The position numbers were made by a program, and so were the translations under genes. From assembly GCA_029706075.1 (NCBI GenBank), contig JAINUG010000048.1, forward strand, positions 4,458,501-4,522,500: 64,000 nt of DNA, in the 5' to 3' direction. Below the pieces are notes generated by a model. That model saw only the letters and a list, made by a program, of their open reading frames with translations, was not told where the DNA came from and searched no databases. Numbering within the stretch: position 1 is the first letter of the stretch; every line of letters starts with the position of its first letter. Source of the DNA: Aldrovandia affinis. Its lineage: Eukaryota > Chordata > Actinopteri > Notacanthiformes > Halosauridae. Shown one piece after another: positions 44,806-54,940 of the stretch.

Positions 44806-45299
44806 TGTAACGATTCGACCGGCAATTAGAAATTTCCCCAAGCGCCAATCAGGAGGAGTAAAAGACACAGCAAGAATGCACCTAGCTAATCAATGTCATT
44901 ACTGACAGCTGGGATCATTTACCGGGAGGACATTTAACCAGCTGAATTTCTGTTCCTTGCTTGGACATTATCTTGCTTGTTTGGTCGAAACCTCTATTGC
45001 CTAGTGTTCTTGCCTCTCGTGACTTTGTTTATTCGTGTCTTGTTTGTTTTCTTAGATTGCCAGTGTTTTGTTTATTCCGTGTTCTGGAATACGTTTTGCA
45101 GTTTCTTATTTAGCTAGTTTGGTTTGTTCCGGGTCGTTTGTTTATTTTGTTTTGTTTTGTTAGTTCTCTGTGTTTTCGCGACACGGTTTTGCTTTCGTTC
45201 CTGCCAGCGTTAAGATTAAATAAATATTCTTAACGCATCTACGCATTCTGGGTCTCTCTCTCTCTCGCACTTGGTTCCACACCTACTAAAACCCTGACA
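44806..45299 (+). repeat. 3' LTR
   Basis: 494 bp, preceded by a G-run (TAGGGGG) that may be the polypurine tract. The CTTGGACATT copy is at 44960-44969, and the poly(A)-signal hairpin arms are at 45207-45215 and 45228-45236. Confidence 0.93.
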
Positions 45300-45304
45300 C
45301 AATC

Positions 45305-46215
45305 GGTTACCATGACACCCCACAGAAGCTTCCCCCATGAGAGTTGGGGTTGTCCAGGCCTGGCCTGAAGCTTTACGGAGTGTCTCCTGTCCATATGGTG
45401 CATAATTACAGAGAGCCAATCCTGATAGCCACAAGTACTTTTCTGAGCCCGGAGCTATGCCTAAAACAGCTCAGCACACATGCCTGGCTCTCTTAGAAGC
45501 CATTGCCGAAAGCAGAGTGCTCTCCAGATATCACACATATTGTTTTTCATGTCATAGATGGACTGCTGGGGATTAAGGTTTCAGATTTACTTCACTGGGG
45601 TATAGGTTGGGAGGAGGAGAGGCACTAATTCCTATCCTTTCAGCCCTCAGGTGTAACGTGCATTCACATTGGTTCACATACCAGATATAGCACATGTGGC
45701 CCACAGTGCAAGTTAGAGGTCTTCTTGATTAGGTGTCAAGGTGCTCCCACCCCCCCACCTTCCCTTCATTGACAGAAGCAACACTATGAGATTTCTACTT
45801 CTTTAGATTCTGGAGAGCAAGATGTAGCTCCTGCTGTCATAGACTGTCATAGACCTCTTACATCATCATTGGGGCGGGCAGCAGAAAGCCCACTTGCCGC
45901 TGCTCTCCCCATCTTGCCCCCCTCATTCCCCTGGGAATGTAACCTAAACAAAGCTGATGCTCCCTCTGTACCAGAAACTGAGCATTTGAGCCTAGATGAT
46001 GACTCCTCACAGAAATGTGCTAATGTGCCAGCTGATGCATGAGAGGAAGGTTACAGGGTTCTATTCCCTGTGAGATTTACACCACTCTGTTTCAAAATGG
46101 AACATGAACAGATGGAGAGCATCGTAATGTCGTAATTAAATCTAGCCATGGTTTACTTTCAGTGGTCCTGAATAGCTCAGTCTGTATTTGCCCACAGGTG
46201 CACAAGTGCATGTTG
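45305..46215. other. Unassigned noncoding stretch
   Basis: No exon or repeat was recognised. The composition is less AT-rich than the surroundings. Confidence 0.45.
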
Positions 46216-46220
46216 GGCCC

Positions 46221-46727
46221 TGTTATGAGGTCCTGGGAGTTTTCCCTGCCATCCTGCCATCCTTATGAGCTGTTTATATTTTCCTTGCTGTCTGAATGAG
46301 AGAGCCATATCAGGATGCTGATTGGTCGCTGCTCTCTCCAATCAGTATTGGGGCCTCGTTAACGAGGATGCGATGCACCTGTGGGGGGGCTGGCCTAGCC
46401 AGTACATAAGTGCTTCGTAACAGTGTTCGGGGAATGTCTGTTGAAGTAAGAAGTGTGAGAAGTCGAACTAGCAGACATCCTTAGATGGAAAGACCGTGTT
46501 TAAACACTCAAATCTCTCTCTTTAATCTATGGTTTCTTTAGTCTCAGTCTTTTACCTTAAAGCAAACTTTATTTCTGTTCTAAGCTGTAAAGCTTTCTAG
46601 TGGGTAGTGTCAAAACGGCACTGCCTTTTTCAGAACCCTTTTCTTTTTGTTGAAGTTCGTTTGGTTGAGTTCGGTTTTTCTATGTTAGTTCCCTCTTGAG
46701 CGACGATTTTATGTTGGGAATGTAACA
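46221..46727 (+). mobile_element. Solo LTR with perfect 5-bp duplication
   Basis: The 507-bp block begins TGTTATGAGG and ends GAATGTAACA (TGTTA...TAACA ends). It is flanked by GGCCC at 46216-46220 and 46728-46732. It has inverted CCAAT boxes (GATTGG...CCAATC, 46320-46345) and TACATAAG near 46402. No internal element adjoins. The strand is inferred from the promoter-like order. Confidence 0.8.
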
Positions 46728-47133
46728 GGCCCTATTATGCATGGCAGACAATGCAGATTCAAGCCTTGGCTATGTCATTAGTTGACTATAACTGGTAGTC
46801 TGCAGTAGTGATACTCTATTGGTTTTGTCTGGCCAGGGGTGGATTTTCTCTGGTTGCTGCTGCATAAGCATCTCTCAATGACACCCCAGGCACCCACAGG
46901 GTACTAGTTCTCATCAGTGGGAGCTACACCTCTCCTAAGATTACCAATAGAGAAAACAAAAGCTTCAGCTGTAGTGCTCCTTGTGCGGGTGCAGGAGGGA
47001 CAGTGGTGACTCGAGAGGCACAAGTGCAAATTGCCAGATTTTTAATTATTAGTTTTAATGTCATAATGTTTTAATTGCCATCACTACTGTTTACATGTTT
47101 ATTACTGTATTTCGTATTTTGTATTTATGTTTA

Positions 47134-47266
47134 TGTGATGGATTGGCGACCTGTCCAGGGTGTATTCCTGCCTCTCGCCCGGAACGCATGCTGGGATAGG
47201 CTCCAGCACCCCCCCGCGACCCTGACCAGGAATAAGCGGCTTAGACAATGGATGGATGGATGGATG
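47134..47266 (+). mobile_element. 5'-truncated DANA/Mermaid-type SINE insertion
   Basis: A 133-bp 3' fragment (GATGGATTGGCGACCTGTCC ... ATGGATGGATGG) is flanked by the exact 13-bp duplication GTATTTATGTTTA at 47121-47133 and 47267-47279. It is thus a true truncated retroposition. Confidence 0.9.
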
Positions 47267-47312
47267 GTATTTATGTTTAATACTGTATTTAAAAAAATTA
47301 TAATCTACTAAC

Positions 47313-47480
47313 CTTTTCTCTCCCTGTGCTACAGGTATGGTATGCAGCTGCCAATAATGATGTATATTGTTGTATTACTACACAGATCTCTCAATGATTG
47401 ATCTTACCATGTATAAATGAACATCTTGTAAGTCGCTCTGGATAAGAGCATCTGCTAAATGCCTAAAATGTAAATGTAAA
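47313..47480 (+). mobile_element. SINE-like repeat (about 170 bp)
   Basis: The same unit as at 36275 and 59495: CTAACCTTTTCTCTCCCTGT, CTACAGGTATGG, GTTGTATTACTAC, and the AAGTCGCTCTGGATAAGAG tail with (AATGTAA)n. Confidence 0.8.
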
Positions 47481-48307
47481 AAATTTTTGTATTGTTTAGA
47501 TTTCAGCAGTATCTTACTATCTTACAAACCCTGTAAAAACATAATTGGCCTATTCATTAATTAGCCAATTATGTTAATAATTGTGTGTCAAGGTGTAATG
47601 CCAGGAGGGGTGGGTGGAGGTGTAGAGAGAACTGCTTCTCCTCTTTAGGTGCTGCCAATTGTTCCTGCTCGTTCCCACCATCTGGGAGCCTCAAGGACCT
47701 TAAGGCCTACGTATACTTAAAACAAAATCAAATTTGGCGTATTCGCACAGGCAAGATGGTGGGTTTGCGACCAAAAGGAAAGACAGCATTTGACTTTGAT
47801 TGCTGCAGTGTGTGCAGGCTGGCTAGGTGAACTTGTGGAACTTTCCCCACAGCCCCTCCCAATACACCGTTGATTGCAATTGGTCAACAATGTCACGTGA
47901 TTGTGTATGTTTTTTACGTATGTCATTTGGGCTGTGTGTTTCCGGCTTACATCTTGTTAATGCCATGTCCAGCTGTTCCTCTACATGCGGCCCAAATGAC
48001 AAAACCTAGTGCCCTTCTGTCTAGCTAACATTTGACGGTTTATGCCAGATATAGCTAATGTAGCTAGCTAGTTGCTAGTTAGCATGTGTGGCTCAATTTT
48101 ATATTTTATAAGTATAAAAGCCATAATTGGCCACTACTAGCAAGCCTAAAGTTAAAGGTTTTTTTTATTCCCTTCCATTTTAGCAAGCCATCTGAGTTGC
48201 TGAACATGCTTATTTAAAATCTAACAAACTGGCTACCGCTATGGCCCAAAATTTGCCAATTGTTTGATTCTAGCTATAAAGCTACTTGTTAGTTAATTCA
48301 ACTTTTG

Positions 48308-48364
48308 TTGTACGTCGCTCTGGATAAGAGCGTCTGCCAAATGCCTGTAATGTAATGTAATGTA
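48308..48364 (+). repeat. SINE 3' tail
   Basis: GTACGTCGCTCTGGATAAGA, GCGTCTGCCAAATGCC, then (TGTAA)n. Confidence 0.8.
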
Positions 48365-51070
48365 ACTAGTGAAGGTAATTGGCTACCTAGTTAGCTCATC
48401 AAGGTAGCTAGTTGGATATTTTCCAATAAGGTGGCTAACGTAAGCTAGTGTGTAGATATGTGTATAGATGCGGCGTGTATTTGCATTCTCCATTGATGCT
48501 TGCTGAGTGTTGTCACATAGCTGATGTTTCTATTTATATTATGAGCCAGTTAGCTTGTTATGTCATGCTCGCTGCTAGTTAGTTGATGATACAACTCACA
48601 ACATTTAGTCGGCTAGATAACTTGGGTATGTTTACATATTAAAATAGAAGGTGGCTGTAAAATCGAAGACATATTGCCAAGTAGCACCTATCCAGTAATC
48701 TTGCTTACTTTTCCTACCCAATTAGAAAAATAGAACCAATATCTTTAGGTGTACTTAATGCTTAGATAGCTAAAAAGTTGCTTAGCTGGGGGGTAAGGGT
48801 TATCTGTTGTGTCGAGGGTTCAGTGCAGCGTAGGGAAATGGTAAAAGGACATGCCGATGGCTATCTGCCTCGGGTGTTAGTGAGCTAGCCCGCAAATGAG
48901 CTAGCCCGATGTTTGCTTTGTTTTGGATTTCACCATTCCAGGTCCATAGTCTAGTGACTAGCAAGCTCCCCCATCTGGCGTGGAGCATCATTAAATGAAC
49001 AGACCTCAAGTCCCAGCGAGTATACTGACATTTGGTCGCAATGCCATATTCGACAGCAGTTCGACAGCCTGTGCGAACATGCCAAATTAAATTTAGTTTG
49101 AAGTATACTGAGGCCTTTAGACAGCAGCAGCCTCTCACACAGGTATGCTCACCTGAGGCTGATCAGCAATCAGCTCAGGTGTTGCCTATTTCCTTTGTTT
49201 AGGCCCTTTGTAAAGGCACAGCCTGCCATGCCTGGAGGAGGAGATTTTTGGGACACGGAGAAAGTGGTGCTGGTTTTCTTTGGTTTCCCTCTGGATGTGT
49301 ACTGAGAGGTGTTTCAGTACTTTGAACTTCTTTTGTGAGGAGGAGAAAGGCCATCTTCTGATTCTAACACATTTTTTGTATTTGTTTCAAGGACCGTCAA
49401 ACTCAAAATTGTTTTGTAAGTTGTTACTGCAAGAAAACTCTCCCTCCCTGTGGTTTTTCCTGTTGAGGCACAGGGTGGTTTTACAGCCTTGATCTGGGAC
49501 ATGTTGGTTGCAACTGTGGCCAGAAGTCCCACGGAGCCATGCCTGGGAAGGAGGGCTTGAGGTATCATTCTGGTTGATCAGATACCTGTGTCAGCTGTGC
49601 CATCTTCTAGCACAGGAGCTGCACATTGTGATTAGATTGACTCTGGCCTTTAGGCTAACTCACTCACTGTGTCCCCTTGCAGTCTGCATGCTGCAGTCTG
49701 GTGTGATGAACCAAACAATTAAAAGCAAGCACATCTCCTCTGAGAGATGAAGAGTTTGTGCACTGTGAAAAAGATGAAAAACATTTCATAAGTCTTGAGT
49801 GGTTCCCCATGCCATTCAGTTCAATAATTAGGTGGAGCCACTCATGCCACTGAGATGGTAATTAAAAACAAGGGAGCCAGCATTCCAATTTAATCTACCA
49901 CAAAATGAAAAAAATCATTGTGGACAGCAATAACCAAGCACCAAATTGGTGAATCCTTAGACTACACCTCTAAAAAGGACATTGACATCTTTCCAATTAC
50001 ATTTGAGTACCATTCAGTAATGTGACAGACAGGTCTGATTTGGACTTTTCACTCCAAGAGTTTTGTATTAGTGTGAGTGTCAGTCACTTTGCAGTAGTGA
50101 TAGAGTAGCTGCCTTTGTTAAACCATGCTGAGTTTTATTTTTGGAGGCTACTGACCACGCTTTCTTTTAAACCATTATAAAGAAATATATTCACAGTGTA
50201 ATCCCACGCTCTTAGTGATCATGCCAACCAGCAATCAGGCTGTACTTGGGCAAAGAACAAAAGAGCATTCTGGGTACCGTATGCGTTAGATTCATTCAAC
50301 TGCACTCAGTCATTGGTTTTGAGTTTGAAAAATATTTACATATACTGTATATATCATTTATTGCGTAAAAATATGACTTATTTGGTGCAATAGCTTTATG
50401 ATGCATGAAAAGCAAAACATAAAGAAAAGCTTGCTTTAAATGCCTTACTCAAAGTCAAAGACCAAACACATTGTGGTTAGATCAATTGGGGCCAAGCCCA
50501 ACACTCAGGCACAGTTACATCTTTCATGCCTAGATGGGGCAAGTAGGCAGGCTGCCTTTCTCTGCTTTGGAAAGTTTCTTGTGAGAGGAGGCCTATGAGG
50601 CAAAAGGGCTTGTACCGACTTGCACTTGGATGTGACAGAGACAGATAAGAATGGATCCCCATCACCTGACTGCTCCCAAGCGAACAACACAATTGAATTA
50701 TCAACCTCAATAAAACATGGGCACAATTATGTAATTTTTCTGTCTCCCACTGAGAGAAGACAATGAGCTACAGCAATCTTGCTGCGCTGTGACAGAACAA
50801 TTTTGCGTTGTTGATTTCAAAAGAAGAGCGACTCACTGTTTCTCTGAAGTGGCTTCTTCATCTTGTGAGCTCCATGGCTTTAGGAATGTTACATTCTCAA
50901 AATAAATTTAATAAAAATCGAATCAAAAGAAAGGGTTTTGTTTATTTGAATACAAATTATATATCAGATAGGATTTTCAATAGGTTCTTCTGAATGTACT
51001 CTAGTAAAATAGATGGACAGGTATAGAGGACAATACACTATAATGAAAAAGCAGAACAGGAGAACCTAAA

Positions 51071-51076
<6 letters not shown>

Positions 51077-51102
<26 letters not shown>
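51077..51102. repeat. (AT)n microsatellite
   Basis: About thirteen AT units. Confidence 0.9.
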
Positions 51103-51108
<6 letters not shown>

Positions 51109-52273
51109 CAGTGCCAATTTCTTTAAGAAGCTCGTCTTCCCCTATAACTTTTGGGTGGATGGGAAATGTTTTTTAAATACAACATCAATGAACATTTTTA
51201 CTTAATATCTATTTTAAAAAATACCACAGATAGAGAGTGGTATTTCAATTCCATGGTATGGCACTTACACTTAAATGTTTTGTTTAAACCAGCACTATCT
51301 TTCGCCTCACGCGCTTGAAGCTATCAGTGGAAGCTTGGCCGGTTCCAGTTTTTTTATTGTATTGAATGGAATAACGTGATGAGTTTTGGGGAATTTAATT
51401 GTACAACATTGGCCCGCTTGGATGCTGAGCTGAGTTTTTGGAGAGTGACATCTGTTACAGGTGAGGTTGGCAATAGTTTGAATTATTTGGTATTTTTTCC
51501 TCTATTATTGTAATTCTGTATTTTAATTTAACTGTTAATCATTTCTAATCTAAATAGATTTTTTGTGAGTTTGAAAGTTAGCCACAGTAGCTAGCTAATA
51601 TTCGATAATTGCATTGATTTGTCAGTCTGCTAACTTGCTTGGGCTATCTAATGTTAGATAGCTAGCTGACATTTGCAGTTCAGATCAGATATGAGATTTT
51701 AGCTAGCTAGCTAGTTAGAATTACATTTTAGAAGAAAGTCTTTATATATATTAAACATGTCAAATAATAAGCTGCAGTTTTGTTCTATCTAAATTTAGCT
51801 ACTAGTTAATGTTAGCTAGCTAGGTAACTGCTTGACATTGAGGATTGTGAAAGAAGATTAGAAATTGCTTACAAGGTAAGGGGACAGCCCATCATTTATT
51901 ATGATATGTTGCAAAATTAATGTGGTAGCTTTGACCTTAATTAGGGAAATTATTTAGCTGCCATACCATGTATTGTTTTTCTATCATTGTTGACATTTAA
52001 AGGTAACCAATTTCTTTGTGAGACTAGTGTTACCAAGTGTACCAAAATGTATTTACTGTTATGTTGAATAACATTTGCATTCCGTATGTAATAAACTTCC
52101 AATGTATCTCTTTATTTGTTTCTAATCAGTACTAATTAGTCTATCTAAAGTACAAATTTGTTGTTGAATGAAGATGGTAGGATTGTCTAAATTATATTAT
52201 GTCAGGCTTTTAATTTGAGGATAATCCCTGTATTTTGCAGTAGTGAGGCAGGCAGGCAGCATCAGGGCCATTG

Positions 52274-52315
52274 AGCACATCATCATCGTCATCGTCATCA
52301 TCATCACCATCAGCA
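52274..52315. repeat. CATCATCGT-type simple repeat
   Basis: Interrupted CAT/CGT/CAC triplets. Confidence 0.8.
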
Positions 52316-53399
52316 TCATAACATTATCAGAGCAGCAGGGGCAATTATCACTGGAGTGTCAGAGAAGGTCAAGGTCAGATAAGCACCCCCCCCCCTTGTT
52401 GCTTTTGAAAATAGGAATCCCTTGGTTATAAAAAAATAAAGCACGAGTGATAGACTTTATCTCAGGCCAGTATTTGCAGTCTTTGTAATGTCTTTGGAAA
52501 TGTCTTACTCGTTAGCCAAAATTCGGTTAACCAGCAATGTGTCTCTTCCTAAGCTTTGAGTAACAAATGACATGTTTGAGTTTCATTTGTAATGATAAAT
52601 GCTTATCAGTTTTTGAAATGAAATAAAAATATATTCTGTCAGAAAATAACCATATTCATTCATGTTGGGCTTTTCCTTTGACCCCTGCCTCTGTACAGCA
52701 TGATCAGCCAAACCTGCTGTGTTCCCAGTTCAGCTTGTCCTCCGCATGCTCTCTGGTGAACATTAAGTACATTTACCTGTCATTTCAGGAGAAAGAAAAA
52801 TTCTGCCTGCTGAAGAAAAAAACAAATTATGTTTCAATCGGTACTCCCCCACTTTGCTTCTCCCCGTGGACTTGTTCGCCCAAATGCGTAGGAGAGGGAG
52901 ACTAACAGTTTGGCAGTTCAGAAACATCAGTGAATGCAACATTTATCTGTGCAGGCAGAGTTCCAGGAACCAACTGCCCATCATTCTTAAAGAGTTTGAT
53001 GATCTCACCATTGTAAAAAACTGCCACGGTCTGGGCACCAGGATTGGTTATAGTGTACTTGTTTATTGACTGGGTGTAATGTTTTGTTGGCCACATCAGT
53101 CCCCTGGGTAACAAACCAAAAGCTGAAAAAAGCGTGATCTGTGCTCCAGGGTTATAGGGTACAATAATACTAGAACAATGCCAAATTCCTTATGGCTTGA
53201 TCATCTTTGATAAGTCTCAATACAGAACATGGAGCTTCGTAAAGGCCCCCTTACTGGGTCCCATGGGAGGAGCTCAGTTAATGTAAAGGGAGTTAGGAGG
53301 CCAGTCACTGGACTAGTATTTGGGTCGGCCCAATTCAGTGACTGATTCCTCTATGGAAGTGGTTCCCAAACTTTTCCAAACCATGTGAAAGCATCAGCA

Positions 53400-53613
53400 A
53401 TCTCTGCAGCACTCCATCAATCAGACCTTTATGGTAGCACTTGGCATTCAGGCCAAAAAGTTTTTTGTCTCATCAGACCAGATCATCTTTTTCCTGATGA
53501 GTCCTTTAAGTGCTGTTTGGCAAAATCCAGGCGGGCTGTCATATACCTTTTACTCATGAGTGGCTTCCGTCTAGCCACTAACATAAAGGCCTGATTGATG
53601 GAATGCTGCAGAG
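53400..53613. repeat. Inverted duplication within the Tc1 fragment
   Basis: About 37 bp at 53400-53436 (TCTCTGCAGCACTCCATCAA ...) recur reversed at 53577-53613 with about four mismatches. Confidence 0.75.
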
Positions 53614-53863
53614 ATGGTTGTCCTTGTGCCAGGTTCTCACTGCAGAGGAAATCTGAAGCTCTCTTAGAGTGACCATTGGGTTCTATAGTCACCTCCCTGA
53701 CCAAGACCCTTCTTGCCCGGTTACTGAGTTTGGCCGGATGGCCAGCTCTAAGAAGAGTTGTGGTGGTTCCAACTTCTTCCATAATGGAGCCCACTGTGCT
53801 CCTGGGGACTTTCAATGCTTTAGCAATGTTTTTACACCCTTCACTAGATCTATGCCTCAACAC
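53435..53863 (-). pseudogene. Tc1 transposase, N-terminal half
   Basis: Minus-strand product from about 53863: MLRHRSSEGCKNIAKALKVP with RSTVGSI (first helix-turn-helix). Then come the GRP-like linker (AGHPAKLSNRARRVLVREV), the second helix-turn-helix, and MTARLDFAKQHL. After a stop near 53483 the next segment reads MIWSDETKN, the first catalytic Asp. The sequence ends in the inverted duplication. Confidence 0.8.
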
Positions 53864-54129
53864 AATTCTATCTTGGAGGTCTATGGAGAGTTCCTAGGAC
53901 TTCATGGCTTGGCTTTTGCTCTGACATGCACTGTGAACTGTGGGACCTTATGTAGACAGGTGTCTGCCTTTCTAAAACATGTACGATCAATTGAATTTGT
54001 CAATTGCTCATTTAATTTTTAATACATTTGCAAAAATCTCTAAAAACCTGTTTTTGCTTTGTCATTATGGGGTATTGTGTGTAGATTGCTGAGGATAGAA
54101 ATGTCATCCATTTTAGAATAAGGCTGTAA

Positions 54130-54490
54130 TGGCCTCCCGCATGGTCTAGCGGTTTCAAAGTCCGGCGATGGCCACGGCGACCGGGGTTCGATTCCCCGTA
54201 GCACCACAGTTGGCTCTGGCCGGGAGTGCCACCGGGCCGGCAATTGGCTGTCTGCCCCAGGGAGGGGGAAGGGAAGTCGACACAGTTCGCTGCGCACAGG
54301 AGTGGTTCTGGGGTGCCAGAATTGCAGTCGACAGCACGACGAGTGCTGTCTCAGAGGAGGCAGCGCTGAGCCATTGTCACTGCCGGTCACAGGGCTACGG
54401 CAGCGAACTATGAGGGAGGGGATTGAATTAAGACTAGTGGGAGTAATTGGCTACCAAATTGGGAGAAAACTGGGGTAAAATAAAAATAAT
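54130..54490 (+). mobile_element. SINE (360-bp family) inside the Tc1 element
   Basis: It is flanked by the exact 13-bp duplication AATAAGGCTGTAA at 54117-54129 and 54491-54503. It is the most complete of the three copies: tRNA-like head GGCCTCCCGCATGGTCTAGC (box A side), box B GGTTCGATTCC at 54185-54195, body, and (AAAT/AAT)n tail. Confidence 0.93.
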
Positions 54491-54940
54491 AATAAGGCTG
54501 TAACATAACAAAATGTGGAAAAAGTGAAGGGATCTGAATACTTTCTGAATGCACTGTAGTTCCTAATTTTTCTCTGTGAGATTGTCCAGGAGGGTATAGG
54601 AAATCCAACGGTGGGAATAACCGCTCAGGAGGCGAAAAGCAAAGTCCGCAGTGGGGTCTGGCTGCTCTGAGCACGCTGACAAAAAACCCGGAATATTGAC
54701 AGATGTCCGCAACTCACTTGATTCATCAGTATCCATTAATTCTCCGCACAATGGCTGTTGACAACTTTTCAATTCAGGTGTTTTTTCATTGTGTTTAATT
54801 TTTAAACAAAACTTTTCAATATAATTTTTTAGTGCACATGAAAACAAAAAAAGATTCAAAAATATATTTTTTATCAAATGTTTTTTTAATAGCCCATGTT
54901 TTTTTGCGTACACCACAGTTTGGGAACCACTGCTCTATGG

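Larger units (their letters stand above)
40044..45299 (+). mobile_element. Full-length chromodomain Gypsy (Tf1/sushi-type) retrotransposon
   Basis: The 5.26-kb element has LTRs of 495 and 494 bp (40044-40538 and 44806-45299), both TGTAACGATT...CCCTGACA, and a perfect 5-bp target duplication CAATC (40039-40043, 45300-45304). Domain order is gag with zinc knuckle, protease, reverse transcriptase, RNase H, integrase with GPF module, chromodomain, then the 3' LTR. That order plus the chromodomain makes it a chromovirus. The apparent self-primer places it near the Tf1/sushi group. LTRs differ by one substitution and three small repeat-length indels, so the insertion is recent, but the coding region is broken by many frame changes and one internal deletion. 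Confidence 0.95.
48365..53348. other. Unassigned noncoding stretch with simple repeats
   Basis: It contains scattered GCTAGCTAG repeats (51640-51830). The block 49140-49570 has LTR-like composition but no ends were found. No coding exon was supported. Confidence 0.4.
53390..54556 (-). mobile_element. Tc1-like transposon inside the hAT element
   Basis: On the minus strand it starts with CAGTGCATTCAGAAAGTATT at 54556, next to TA 54557-54558. It then has the usual 5' UTR (interrupted by a SINE) and an N-terminal transposase frame. The other end is lost near 53390, so the catalytic domain and second terminal repeat are missing. Confidence 0.8.
53357..54932. mobile_element. hAT element hosting nested insertions
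   Basis: Ends AAGTGGTTCCCAAACTTTT (left) and CAGTGGTTCCCAAACTGTGG (right, reverse complement) are hAT-type. A perfect 8-bp duplication CTCTATGG lies at 53349-53356 and 54933-54940. Only about 30 bp on the left and 375 bp on the right belong to it; a Tc1 element occupies the middle. The right part has no recognised transposase. Confidence 0.85.

Noticed and set aside
49140..49570. LTR-like block
   Set aside because: Composition is suggestive, but no TG/CA ends, duplication or second copy was found.
54185..54195. tRNA-like box B (GGTTCGATTCC)
   Set aside because: Part of the nested SINE, not a tRNA gene.
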